64,000 nt of DNA from Ceratotherium simum simum (lineage: Eukaryota; Chordata; Mammalia; Perissodactyla; Rhinocerotidae): positions 12,332,990-12,396,989 of the forward strand of contig NW_004454171.1 in assembly GCF_000283155.1 (NCBI RefSeq), in the 5' to 3' direction. Under the pieces are notes generated by a model that worked only from the letters and a program-made list of their open reading frames with translations, had not been told where the DNA came from and did no database searches. A program made the position numbers and the translations under genes. Below, one piece after another: positions 12,662 to 22,849 of this stretch (within the stretch, counting starts at the first letter, position 1; each line of letters starts with the position of its first letter).

Positions 12662-12840
12662 CTGCTTCAGGAAACAACTAAAGTTTGAATGAAAATTGCA
12701 TTATAAGAAAATCCCCTGCAGTTTTACCAACCAACAATTTAGGTGCATGTCCATACAACACATGGCAAGGTCTCACTTAGGAATGAGTAGTTTCTTGGCC
12801 ACCAGTGGTTAGAGAGCAGGATCCAACACTGGTCTTCTCA

Positions 12841-12846
<6 letters not shown>

Positions 12847-12884
<38 letters not shown>
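12847..12884. repeat. (GT)n microsatellite
   Basis: About 19 GT units, uninterrupted, in MSRB2 intron 1. Confidence 0.96.
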
Positions 12885-12886
<2 letters not shown>

Positions 12887-13139
12887 GGTGTTTTTGGTCC
12901 TTAATCCACATCATCTGTACCTCATGTTGGTCCTTTTGGGACCATTGTCTTTCAGATTCCCTTTACATTCTCCTGTTATCTTCACTACCAAAAGTTTGGC
13001 TGCTGCTGTTATTGTACTCTATAGCTACACAGCTCTACCTTCAACTATGCTTTGATAAACTCGGATTCCTTTGGGTTCTTTTCTTTTTGTGTGCTGTGAT
13101 TCGCACAGGCTATGTTTCTTGTTGGTTATATGTTCCATG

Positions 13140-13541
13140 TGGTGATCTAGCAGTTAAGACTCAGCACTGTCACTACCATGTGCCGGGTTCGTTTCCCAGT
13201 CAGGGAACCACACCACTCATCTGTCAGTTGTCAGACTGTGGTGGCTGTGTGTTGCTGGGATGCTAAAAGCTCTGCCACTGGGATTTCAAATACCAGCAGG
13301 GTCACCCATGGTGGACAGGTTTCAGTGGAGTTTCCAGAGTAGACAGACTAGGAAGAGGGACCTGGCCACCCACTTCCGAAAAAGTTGGCCATGAAAACTC
13401 TGTGTATAGCAGTGGAGCATTGTCTGATACAGCACCGGAAGGTGAGAGGATGGCACAAAAAGACCAGCAGATTCTGCTCTGCTGTCCACAGTGGTGCTGG
13501 GAGTTGGAATCAACTCCATGTCTAACGACAACAACAAATAC
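13140..13541 (+). mobile_element. Composite SINE: tRNA-like head with RTE/BovB-like tail
   Basis: The head has tRNA promoter-like words (tggtgatctagcagttaaga; ggttcgtttcccag). The roughly 330-bp body includes aataccagcagggtcaccca, cccacttccgaaaaagttgg, gagcattgtctgatacagca and a tail ggagttggaatcaactccat followed by (caa)n. That ending resembles RTE/BovB-type LINE 3' ends rather than L1 poly-A tails. A 7-bp direct repeat, ttccatg, lies on each side (13133-13139, 13542-13548). I do not know the accepted family name. Confidence 0.65.
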
Positions 13542-14109
13542 TTCCATGAAGTGGTTCTCGATTTTCTCATCTTCAAGGAAACCAACTCTTGCTCATATGG
13601 TCACCCACTGGTTACCACCTTCTGGTTTTGCTAATCTTTCTGGCTTCAGTTCCTATACTGCCAATTGTCACATATGAGCCAGCCTGGTTTCAATAAATAC
13701 TTGTTGAAACTAAGGGAACCTTTTAGGAACTGGCATAAAAAGAATTCCCAGCCCACTCTCACCTGCAGACCAGTCTTCTCTTCTGCCACAGTGACTGGGC
13801 TGTTTGAACCTTATGTTCAGGATGGTTTCCTAGCAGAGTATCTCAAGAAAGAATGTTTTCCTGAAACAACAGATTGTTTTCTCCAGGACACTTTTTACTT
13901 TCCTCTTTCAGTTTGCTCTTTGTCAATCCAGATGACAAAATCGCCGGGGCCTTGCCTCTTGCCTGTCAGAAAGCTCCACACCAGAGAACAGTCCTCTGTC
14001 ACTTTCAACATCTCATTCCTCTCTCTCAACCCTCCCCAAGTCCACGGGAGTTAAATGTGGCCACACTTTTGTCTTTTCCATTTATTGATGTAATTATAAC
14101 CAACAATTA

Positions 14110-14282
14110 ATGTGTGCTTACTAAGTGCCAATCATTGTGATAAAGCATTTTTAATTCTTTTCTTAATTTACTCTGTACAACAACCCTACTGTTACCATTA
14201 TTCCTATTTTATAGAAGGAAAAAAACAGGTTTAAGCTTACCAAGTTCAAGCCATGCCCAAAGTGGACACAGAACTATTACCT
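14110..14282 (+). mobile_element. MIR SINE
   Basis: Words of the MIR core in order: tgtgcttactaagtgccaat, acaacaaccctactgttacc, ttcctattttatagaaggaa, then the accaagttcaagcc region. Confidence 0.65.
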
Positions 14283-14284
14283 GT

Positions 14285-14530
14285 TTATCATTTTTAACGG
14301 ATACCTAATAGTTTGTTGAACTGAACTTTCATGGTTTACTTGATCTTTCCTTAACTGATGGACATTTGGGTGATAGCCAGTTTCTGGCTCTTAAGAGCAG
14401 GCTCTTAAAAACATTGTTGGACATATAGCTTTGTTCTTTTAAATTATTTCCTTAGAATAAATTCCCAGGAGAGGGTGTTTGATAAGTTACACAGCTCCTG
14501 TTATGTATTGGTGTCTGGCCAAATTTTAAA
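14285..14530 (-). mobile_element. L1 3' fragment, antisense
   Basis: Plus-strand text such as aactgatggacatttgggtg, cttagaataaattcccagga and ctggccaaattttaaa follows the complement of old L1 3' regions. Confidence 0.5.
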
Positions 14531-14819
14531 GCTGCTGGAGAACTTCAGATCCCAGGGCAATTCATTAGGCTGTTTCTGACAGCACCAAGTACCAACATGA
14601 AGGACGAGTTTCCGCTGAAACGACTATCCTGTAACGGGGAATGAGAAGAGCTCCAGCCCGCAGCTGTGATGTTTCCAGCACCTGTGGTTTTTAGGAGATC
14701 AATGCTTGGCACAGAGTAGGCACAAAACAAATATGATCAGATTGGCTGACTAGAGATACCAAGGGGTTCTGAAGGCCATGACTGGAAGTCACATGGGATC
14801 AGCTACCACTCCATAATGC

Positions 14820-14855
14820 CAATAAATAAATAAATAAATAAATGTTTATTTATTT
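14820..14855. repeat. (AAAT)n tract followed by its complement
   Basis: Six aaat units run directly into tttatttattt, so the tract is self-complementary and could form an AT-only hairpin. Confidence 0.8.
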
Positions 14856-15145
14856 AACACTACATTTTGAAAACTTCAGGGGACAAAGTTCCTAGTGACT
14901 GGGTACATTTTCGGCATAGTTAGGTATCTCTAAATGTCTTCAGTGGACACACAACAGAATTCGATTCAGAGATGGGACAGCTGGGCAGTTGCGCAGGAAG
15001 CGAATCCACAGGGGCCACTAAATTACTCTGAAATATATCTGAATACACTGTCTGTTGACGCTGGTCTCCACAGGTGACTCCTCACTACCGGGTGAAATGT
15101 AAATGTGCCCCAATCCAACACAGGAGCCAAAGGCATTTTGCAGAA

Positions 15146-15170
15146 AACACACACACACACACACACACAC
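15146..15170. repeat. (AC)n microsatellite
   Basis: About 12 AC units, 0.5 kb inside intron 1 from the MSRB2 exon 1 donor. Confidence 0.9.
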
Positions 15171-15696
15171 TTTTCCCTGGTCTGACAGCCACTGACAAAC
15201 AAAAAATGATTATCAGTTTAAAGGGGGGACGAATTATTAGCCCTCATGTTTCTCTGGAAACACAAAGAAACAGAGCGAGGCAGGAAGCAAAGCCACAGAA
15301 TCCAAAGTCTGAACTGCCTGCTTCTCCGGCGCGACAAGCAGCACGTAGAACTCGAAGAGAGGGACAAGGTAAGAGACGCAGGCCCATTGCCGCAGAGCGC
15401 GCGGGGTCGCGTGTTGACCCAACCACCCCAGTTCTTTACCTGGAGTCCCAGGATGACCGCCGGAGGCTCCTGAGCCCGACATTTTATGCCAAAAAAAAAA
15501 AGTGTGCACGTTTGGGGAGAGAATCTAAGCCTTTCCTCAAATTTTCACAGGGGTCAGTGACTCCCCCTTCCGCCCCTCCCAGCTTACAACCCACTGTCCT
15601 GGACGGCAAGGCAGCGCTGGTCCAGAAGCAGCACTCGGCCCCAAGCCGCGGCAAGCGAAGGGAAACCGAGAGGCGGGGGAAGGGCCTGCGTCCTAC

Positions 15697-15784
15697 CTGC
15701 GCCCCCGTGGCCCGCCCTCGCGCCAAGGCCACCGCTGCCCGCTCCGCCCCGCACAGCTCGCCCGGGCGCCTCTCGGAAGAGCAG
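15697..15784 (-). CDS. MSRB2: MSRB2 coding exon 1, 3' portion, cut by assembly gap
   Basis: Reading minus strand out of the run of N, an open frame continues to a GGGGGCGCAG/gtagga donor. It includes APGRAVRGGAGSGG, which resembles the APRRAVRGQAGGGG stretch of the human MSRB2 N-terminus as I remember it. The frame ends in phase 1, exactly what exon 2 (starting GG) requires, giving ...GGAGGSPTKK. The composition (Arg, Gly and Ala rich, no acidic cluster) suits a mitochondrial transit peptide. The initiator Met and the first residues lie in the gap at 15785-16400, so this exon is partial. Identification rests on the short RAVRG match, position in a CpG island and splice-phase agreement. Confidence 0.82.
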
Positions 15785-16400
15785 NNNNNNNNNNNNNNNN
15801 NNNNNNNNNNNNNNNNNNNNNNNNNNNNNNNNNNNNNNNNNNNNNNNNNNNNNNNNNNNNNNNNNNNNNNNNNNNNNNNNNNNNNNNNNNNNNNNNNNNN
15901 NNNNNNNNNNNNNNNNNNNNNNNNNNNNNNNNNNNNNNNNNNNNNNNNNNNNNNNNNNNNNNNNNNNNNNNNNNNNNNNNNNNNNNNNNNNNNNNNNNNN
16001 NNNNNNNNNNNNNNNNNNNNNNNNNNNNNNNNNNNNNNNNNNNNNNNNNNNNNNNNNNNNNNNNNNNNNNNNNNNNNNNNNNNNNNNNNNNNNNNNNNNN
16101 NNNNNNNNNNNNNNNNNNNNNNNNNNNNNNNNNNNNNNNNNNNNNNNNNNNNNNNNNNNNNNNNNNNNNNNNNNNNNNNNNNNNNNNNNNNNNNNNNNNN
16201 NNNNNNNNNNNNNNNNNNNNNNNNNNNNNNNNNNNNNNNNNNNNNNNNNNNNNNNNNNNNNNNNNNNNNNNNNNNNNNNNNNNNNNNNNNNNNNNNNNNN
16301 NNNNNNNNNNNNNNNNNNNNNNNNNNNNNNNNNNNNNNNNNNNNNNNNNNNNNNNNNNNNNNNNNNNNNNNNNNNNNNNNNNNNNNNNNNNNNNNNNNNN
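15785..16400. other. Assembly gap (616 N)
   Basis: A continuous run of N. Both edges are GC-rich or pyrimidine-rich, consistent with sequencing drop-out in a CpG island. It hides the MSRB2 start codon. Confidence 0.99.
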
Positions 16401-16639
16401 TGCTCCTCCCGCGGCCCTCCTCCTAGTCCCCTCTTGCTCTACTCCCTACCTGCCTCCCCTTGGTCCTCCCTGGCGTCCTTCTCCTTGCCCTCTACGGCTC
16501 CCCACGATGTGCCCAGCAGCCTCCCCGTGCTCTTCCCCCCTAATCTCCTCTCTGCCTGTCCTCCCCTGGCCCTGCCCCACACCACTCACTCATCCCCACT
16601 CCACTCCCCCCAGCCCAAACGCTGATCTGTTTAGTTTTT

Positions 16640-17046
16640 TTACATTTTCAAGAATTGTATATAAATGGAACTATAGATTAGCTTGCATTTTCTTGAGTTG
16701 CATATATATAGAATCATACAAGTAGGTACTTGATTTTGTCTGGCTTCTTTCACTCAACATAATTATTTTGAGGTTCATGTTTTTGCATGTGACAGTTGTC
16801 ATTCCTTGTTAGTGCTGAATAGTATTCCCTTTATGGATGTACCACAATGTATTTATCTAGTCACTTGTTGATAGACGTGTATATTGTTTCCAGTTTTTCC
16901 TCATTAGCAACAAAGTTGCTAGAACACTTCTGTACAAATCTTTGTATGTACATGTGCTTTCTTTTCTCTTGGCTAAATACCTGGAAATGGAATGGCTAGG
17001 TCATAAAGTAGGTGTAACTTTTTAAGAAACTACCAAAATATTTTCT
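16640..17046 (-). mobile_element. L1 3' region, antisense (left part)
   Basis: The plus strand carries the complement of an L1 3' end: agtattccctttatggatgt, gtttccagtttttcctcatt, ctcttggctaaatacctgga, atggctaggtcataaagtag and ttaagaaactaccaaaata. Interrupted at 17047 by a SINE. Confidence 0.8.
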
Positions 17047-17160
17047 GGGGCAGGCCGGTGTCCTAGTGGTTAGGTTCGAGCTCTCTGCTTTGGTGGCCCA
17101 GGCTTCAAGGGTGCAGATCCCCAGCACAGACTTACCCACCACTCTTAGTTTTTGTAGATG
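17047..17160 (+). mobile_element. ERE SINE fragment inside L1
   Basis: Starts ggggcaggccggtgtcctag, with an A-box-like tcctagtggttaggttcg and gcagatccccagcacagact. Only the 5' half is present, followed by a T- and G-rich (ggtttt)n stretch before L1 resumes. Confidence 0.75.
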
Positions 17161-17194
17161 CCAAATTTTTTGGTTTTGGTTTTGGTTTTTTGTA

Positions 17195-18389
17195 TTTGCA
17201 TATGGATATCCAGTTGTTCCAGCACCAATTGTTAAAAAGACTACCCTTTCTCCACTGAACTGCCTTTGAATCTTTGTCAAAAATCAGTTTTCCATCAATG
17301 TTTGGGTCTATTTCTGGATTTTCTATTCTGTTCCATTAATCGATTTGTCTATCTTTACATCAACACCACAATGTGCTGATCATTGGGCTTGGAATCATCT
17401 AGCGTCAGCATGTAATTCTGTTCTTTTCCAAGGTTGTTTTGGCTATTTTAGGTCTTTTGTAGTTCAACATAAATTTCAGATTCAGCTCAATTTCTACAAT
17501 TTTGATTGGGATTGTACTGACTCTACCCATACATTTGGAGATCGATATCATAACAATATTGAATCTCCTCACCGATGAATAAGATATGCCTCTCAATTAT
17601 TTAGGTCATCTTTAATTTCTCTCAGCAGTATTTTGTAGTTTTCACTGTACAGGTCTTGCAAATCTTTTGTCAGATTTATCCTGAAGCATTTTGTATGTTT
17701 GATGCTATTGTATTGTTTTATTAATTTCAATTTCTGATTGTTTATTTCTAGAATATAGATTTGTATATTGATCTTGTATTCTGCAACTTTGCTAAACTCA
17801 TTTTTAGTTCTCGTAACGTTTTTATAGATTTTATCAGATTCTCTACATAGACAATTATGTCATCGGTGAAGAAAGAGTTTTAGTTTTTCCTTCCTAATAC
17901 CTTTGATTTCTTTTTCTTTCCTTATTGCACTGGCTAGAATCTGTACAATGTTGAGTAGAAGTGGTGAGAGTGAACATCCTTGTCTCTCTTAGAGGGAAAG
18001 CTTTCAATCTTTCACCATTAAGTATGATGTTAGCTATAAGTTTTTCATAGATACTCTATCGGATCAAGGAAATTCCCATCTATTTGTAGTCTGCTGAGAG
18101 TTTTTATCAGGAAGGGATGTTAGACTTTTGTCAAATGCTTTTTCTGTAGTTATTAAGACAATCATATGGTTTTTATCGTTTTCTTTTTTTAATTTGATTG
18201 ATTTTCAAACGTTAAACCAAATTAGTACTACTCCTGTGATAAACTCCAGTTTGTCTGTTTTCTTATCTGTTTTATATATTGTTGGATTTCATGGATTAAA
18301 TTTTTGCTTAGAGTTTTCACGTCTATGTTCATAAGGGATAGTGGCTGTAGTGTTTTTTCTTGTAATGTCTGTCTGGTTTTGTATCTGAG
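17195..18389 (-). mobile_element. L1 ORF2 region, antisense (right part)
   Basis: The plus strand is the complement of L1 ORF2: gcatatggatatccagttgt, ccagcaccaattgttaaaaa, tgattgggattgtactgact, gtacaggtcttgcaaatctt, atgttgagtagaagtggtga and caccattaagtatgatgtta. Many stops and indels; not active. Confidence 0.88.
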
Positions 18390-18472
18390 GAATAAGGAAA
18401 CTGATTCAGATCCAGGGAAATTAAGTAGGTTGTCCATGGTCACACTGCTAGGTAGTTGAAGAGTTTGTAAAG
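18390..18472 (+). mobile_element. MIR fragment
   Basis: Contains aataaggaaactgattcaga, gaaattaagtaggttgtcca and ggtcacactgctaggtag, the 3' core of MIR, abutting the L1 end. Confidence 0.65.
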
Positions 18473-18639
18473 TCCCCCTAAAGTTTAGAATTTAGAAACT
18501 ATCGAGGAATAGCAGAAGTTTAACCTACCCATCTTCAATCCCCAATCCCAAATAAGGTTAAGAAATGAATTTAACATGTGACATTATGAAAAAACATGGA
18601 GTCCAGTCTAAGACCCAATTCGGAATATCTTACAATTAA

Positions 18640-18800
18640 AAGATGCATGACCTCAGTCAAGTATTCAATCTATCTCATCTTCAGTTTCCTTATCCCTAAG
18701 ATGGGGTTATTGCAAGGATTAGAGATGACAGCTATTAGAACACCTAGCAAACTCTCTGGCACATAGTTGGTTTTAATAAATGTTAGTTATTGTTATGGAG
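18640..18800 (-). mobile_element. MIR SINE, antisense
   Basis: Reads tcttcagtttccttatccct, aagatggggttattgcaagg, attagagatgacagc and ctctggcacatagttggttt, the complement of MIR. Confidence 0.75.
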
Positions 18801-18879
18801 ATTTAATGAGGAAAGCAGTGATGGGTAAGCAGAGTTGACAACCAACCCATCCCTGCATTTCTGTGCATCCCCCCATTCC

Positions 18880-19045
18880 CAGAAAGACATTCCAAATACA
18901 GAGGGAGCCCCTCCCTCCCTACTGCCATTCTCCCTTACACCTGCTATAAGAACTCTTGCCTCATCTTTGCTTAGGCCCTTTCTGGTCTTGAAATGCCCCC
19001 TCTGCCCACCACCATTTGTTTAAATCCAGTTTAACTATCAACACC
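18880..19045 (+). mobile_element. L2 3' fragment, sense (weak)
   Basis: Words such as cttgaaatgccccctctgcc and ttgtttaaatccagttta resemble L2 3' sense sequence. Low identity. Confidence 0.4.
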
Positions 19046-19099
19046 ATGCATTAGTCTCTTATTAGCTCTATGGTCATAGCATGAACAAAACACTAGTTT

Positions 19100-19635
19100 A
19101 TGTTCTACCTTCCACCTCATACACTGAGTGGTAGAGACTACTAGTTGCCTGCCCAATATCCATTCTCCTCTCTTTATTTACAAACAGATCTTTGATTTTA
19201 TTGAGGGTAGCAATGTGCCTAGCTAAAATGTTACACCCACCAGCTCCTTTGTCACTAGTGGTGGTCATTTGACACAGTCTTGGCAATGATAGACAGAGAC
19301 GTCACAGGAAGGCTTCCAGGAAAACTAGTTAAAGAGAAGATGACTCAGTTAGCACCAGCTTTTTGTTCTTCCTTTTCTTTCTGCCTGGAAATTAGTCATG
19401 ATGGCTAGAGCATTAGTAATCTTCTAATATACATGACAATGAGATCCACACCCTGATATTAAAGAAGGAGATGTCAGGAAGGGGCCCGGCTCCCTGACGA
19501 CTCTGTGAAACCAACATATTGGGTTGCCTACCTTCAGATTTCCCACTACATGAGAGACAAATCCATATTTTCTTTAAACCACTGTTATTTGGGTTTTCTG
19601 TAACATGAAGCTGATACACTCTATATCTGGGGTCC
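19100..19635 (+). mobile_element. LTR-like ancient repeat
   Basis: Contains ggaaggcttccaggaaaact, gatggctagagcattagtaa, ctccctgacgactctgtgaa and cactgttatttgggttttct, the order seen in an old mammalian LTR-like family whose name I cannot give safely. No internal coding sequence. Confidence 0.45.
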
Positions 19636-20199
19636 TGAATTTGATTGTGAGAATCTTCTGGAAAGGCAAGATTCTGTAACTTTGTGTATGTCTATCATAC
19701 TTCCCTGCAGACTATAAGTGCACAAGAAACAGCTATTCATAATAAAATCCTTAAAAAGATAAGATAGTGTGACTCAGAAAATGGGAGATCAGTTCAAAAG
19801 CCAGTTTGCTTTTCCCTACCAAAAAAAAATATTTGGGGAAAGTATGATGGAATGGAATAAACTTTGCACATTTTCTCCCCACTGAAGAAACCATATGCCT
19901 AAAGTTCAACATCAATGCTCATGTTTTTCTACTACAATCTAGAAAATACCTAGAAATGAACCAACTGGGATATACTTAACTAATATCTGTAAAAGATAGT
20001 CTTAAAGCATTAAAGGCAGTGAGTGAAGACTTGAATAAATGGTGTGATAGAACAAGTGTAGAATGATATAGGCCCTGGGTTTTGTTTTGAGCTCTTCCCC
20101 TAACCAGATACAGGTTTTTTGGGCCTTGGTTTGATCATCTGTAAAATAGCATGAGTGTAGGAGAGGGTGGCCCAGAACCAGAACTCACATGATATCTAA

Positions 20200-20870
20200 A
20201 CTCTCAAGTCTGTAATCATATGACTTTTGGTGAAAAATGGAAAGTTAAACTCTCCTGCTGATCAGAAAGCTGAAATGGTGAAGACTAACGTCAGGTTCAA
20301 GTTAATTTACAGATTTAAGCAATATCGTTTATAATCCCAATGGGTTACTTTATAGAAATGGACAAAATAACCAAAATAAATGTGGAAAAAAGAATATTTT
20401 TGTAATAAAAGTAATACTGGCCTCACCAAATATTAAAGTGCGTTAACAAGTAGTTATCAAAATGGTCTAAGCAAAAATTAGGCCAAGGAGTTAAATAGAA
20501 AGTCCCTAAATTAATACATATTGAATATATTATAAACAAAGGGATATAAAATTATTCAATATATGTTTTGAGGGAAAGTGACTATCAATATGGGGAAAAT
20601 AACCTTATGGTGTAAGGCTGAGACTGATAACTCACTTCAACCAAAAAAAATTAATTTTTGAGTTAAATTTAGTGTCATATATACATATGAAATAAAACAA
20701 TGATACACATATCCATTTTGGAAGAAAAAGGATTTGGGGGCAATGGAAGCAATAAAAGGAATTACCAATGAACTGTTGCAAAAGTTGACAGATTCAGGTG
20801 CATGAAAATTAAAATACATACATACATACATACGAACCACGAAATAAAGAACAAAAGATGATTAGTCCCT
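20200..20870 (+). mobile_element. L1-like sense sequence, left segment
   Basis: A-rich, very AT-rich plus-strand text with L1 ORF2-like phrases (ttataatcccaatgggttac, ctggcctcaccaaatattaa). It continues at 21353 after a nested insertion. Heavily mutated. Confidence 0.5.
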
Positions 20871-21352
20871 GAATTAGTCAGAGTTCTCCAGAGACACAGA
20901 ACCCATAGAAGATATATATATATACATACAGTACAGAGAAATTTACTATAAGATATTGGCTCACATGATTATGGAATTTGAGAAGTCTGTAAGCTGGAGA
21001 CCCAGGAAAGCCAGTGGTGTTATTTGAAGGCCTGAGAGCTAGAGAACATTCCAGTCTGGATCTGAAGGCCTGAGAACCAAGAGCGTGGAGGGCAGAAGAC
21101 TTGTCTTAGCTCAAGCCTTCAGGCAGAGCGTGAATTCAACCCTCCTCCACCTTGTTGTTCTATTCAGGCCCTCAACGGATTTGATGATGTCCGCCCACAA
21201 TGGGGAGGGACACCTGCTTCACTCAGTTCACACCAGTTCAAATGCTAATCTCTTCCAGAAACATCCTCACAGACACACCTAGAAATAGTGTTTAACCAGT
21301 TATCTGAGCATCCTGTGGACCAGTCAAATTGATACAAAAAATTAACCATAAC
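20871..21352 (+). mobile_element. 482-bp element nested in L1, with TSD
   Basis: Opens gaattagtcagagttctcca and contains aagctggagacccaggaaag, tgttctattcaggccctcaa and cacagacacacctagaaata, ending attaaccataac. This is a recurrent mammalian repeat carrying a (TA)n patch near 20915, but I am not sure whether it is LTR or DNA transposon. The flanking repeat agtccct (20864-20870, 21353-21359) marks the insertion. Confidence 0.75.
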
Positions 21353-22135
21353 AGTCCCTAATTTGGAAAAGTAAAAAAGAAAACAACAGGGAAGCATTGT
21401 AATAACCTATAAACATTTACTATTATGAATATAAGGAAAATTAATATTATCTATGTGGGCAATAGTCAAGTCTGACTAGACAGATGGTTAAAGGATATGA
21501 GCAGATGGTTTGCACAAGGGAAAACACAAATAGTGAACAAATGCTTGGGAAAATGTTTGGCTTCGCTAATAATTAAGGAATTGGAAATTAAAATAGCCCA
21601 ATATACTACCTCATACATATTAAATTGTTAATAATAAATTTTTTTAAAATCAAAGTTAATAGCACTTTGGGGACTCAGGTATACTTATACATTGCTTGTA
21701 GAAATAGTGGCATAATTTTTCTGGAAAGAAATCTGACAACATGTACCAAGGATCACAGAACTCATTATATCCTTTCATTTGGCAAATCTGCTTTGGGGAG
21801 CAAATCCCAAGGAAAGAACTCTATAAGGGGAAACACCTGATTTTTGTAAAGATATTTATAGCCATGCCTTTCATAATGGTAGAAGAATCCAAAATCGTTA
21901 ACAGCCAGGAAATGGCTAAGTAAATCTTGACATAGTAATACGATGAAACATTATATAGCCATTAAAATGTCAAAAATGAAGATTATCTGGATTTATGAAT
22001 GATATATATGAAATAATGTCAAGGGGGAAACAGTAGAACACAAAATAGTTAATACCTAGGAATAATAACATGTAAAGTATACACTATGAAATTGATCCGT
22101 TCTGAAGCATAAAATTTTGGAAGAAAATATTTTTT
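21353..22135 (+). mobile_element. L1-like sense sequence, right segment
   Basis: Reads like the 3' part of L1 ORF2 and 3' UTR in sense: ggttaaaggatatgagcaga, ttggaaattaaaatagccca, ggaaagaactctataagggg, gatatttatagccatgcctt and aacattatatagccattaaa. Not coding. Confidence 0.7.
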
Positions 22136-22439
22136 GGTGAAAAAATACTTTTTTTGTACTTTTCAAATGATTTTCTTTTTAATTTCACAAATGCTTCATA
22201 TTCCTTTTAGATAAATTAGACAATAGAACTATGCAAAAAAAATTTTGAACGCTTTCTCAGAAATCTTGACTGATAATATTTTAGTGCGTATTCTTTCAAT
22301 CTTTTTCATATATATTGTAGTTGGTATGTTTTAGTTACTTCCCCTTCTCCTTGAACTATACTCTGATTTTTCTTTGAAGAATACACTCCTCCTCCCTCCC
22401 AACCCCATTCTCAGTTATGTGGTTTGGATAAGATGGATG

Positions 22440-22662
22440 TAAAGCTAGGTTTCTCCACCTCGGTACGTTAGACATTTTGGGCCAAATAATTCTTTCATGT
22501 GTGTTGGAGTAGGGGGGGAGCTGGTTATCCAATGCGTTGTAGGACATTTAGCAGCATTCCTGGCCTCTACCCACTAGAGGCCAGTAGCATCCTCCTTCAG
22601 TTGTGACATTGCCAAATGTTCCCTGGCAAAAGCACCCTCAGTTGGGAACCACTGATAGGATA
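22440..22662 (-). mobile_element. MER20 (hAT-Charlie non-autonomous DNA transposon)
   Basis: Contains gttagacattttgggccaaa, gttgtaggacatttagcagc, ttcctggcctctacccacta, cagttgtgacattgccaaat and gttgggaaccactga, the complement of MER20 in order. It includes ccactagaggccag at 22571, a near match to the CTCF core. Confidence 0.85.
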
Positions 22663-22849
22663 CAGATGACTGTATCCTAAAACAATTTAAACTATTGTTT
22701 AGTGTGTTAAAATCTCACATAAGAGGTGTTATACTGTCAGTATGCTTTTATAGCTTGATTTTATCATTCAGTATTTTATTTTTCAAAGATTTATTGAGAT
22801 AAATAGGTAGATAGATAGGCAGACAGACAAATATAGATCTAGTTCTATA

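Larger units (their letters stand above)
6701..15696 (-). other. MSRB2: MSRB2 intron 1
   Basis: About 9 kb between the exon 1 donor and the exon 2 acceptor. It carries two L2 copies in tail-to-tail arrangement (8370-11000), an MLT1-type LTR, three (GT)n/(AC)n tracts and a composite SINE with an RTE-like tail. Stretches 6720-8360 and 11000-12210 show no recognisable gene. Confidence 0.8.
15335..16520 (-). promoter_or_regulatory. MSRB2: CpG island and probable MSRB2 promoter, interrupted by gap
   Basis: GC and CpG content rise sharply here (gcagagcgcgcggggtcgcg near 15395, cccgccctcgcgcc near 15710), against a CpG-poor background. The island spans exon 1 and the run of N; to the right of the gap it fades into a C/T-rich stretch (16401-16620). 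By gene orientation the transcription start should lie in or just right of the gap. No TATA box is assignable from visible bases. Confidence 0.75.

Noticed and set aside
12846..13055. Open frame starting with alternating Cys-Val
   Set aside because: The repeat is translation of the (GT)n microsatellite.
13665..14054. 129-codon open frame just after the composite SINE
   Set aside because: No recognisable domain, no splice or promoter context, and it lies in MSRB2 intron 1 on the opposite strand.
22657..22678. Small hairpin aggatacag/ctgtatcct with four-base loop
   Set aside because: Nine-base arms at the edge of MER20; short palindromes of this size are expected by chance in 64 kb.
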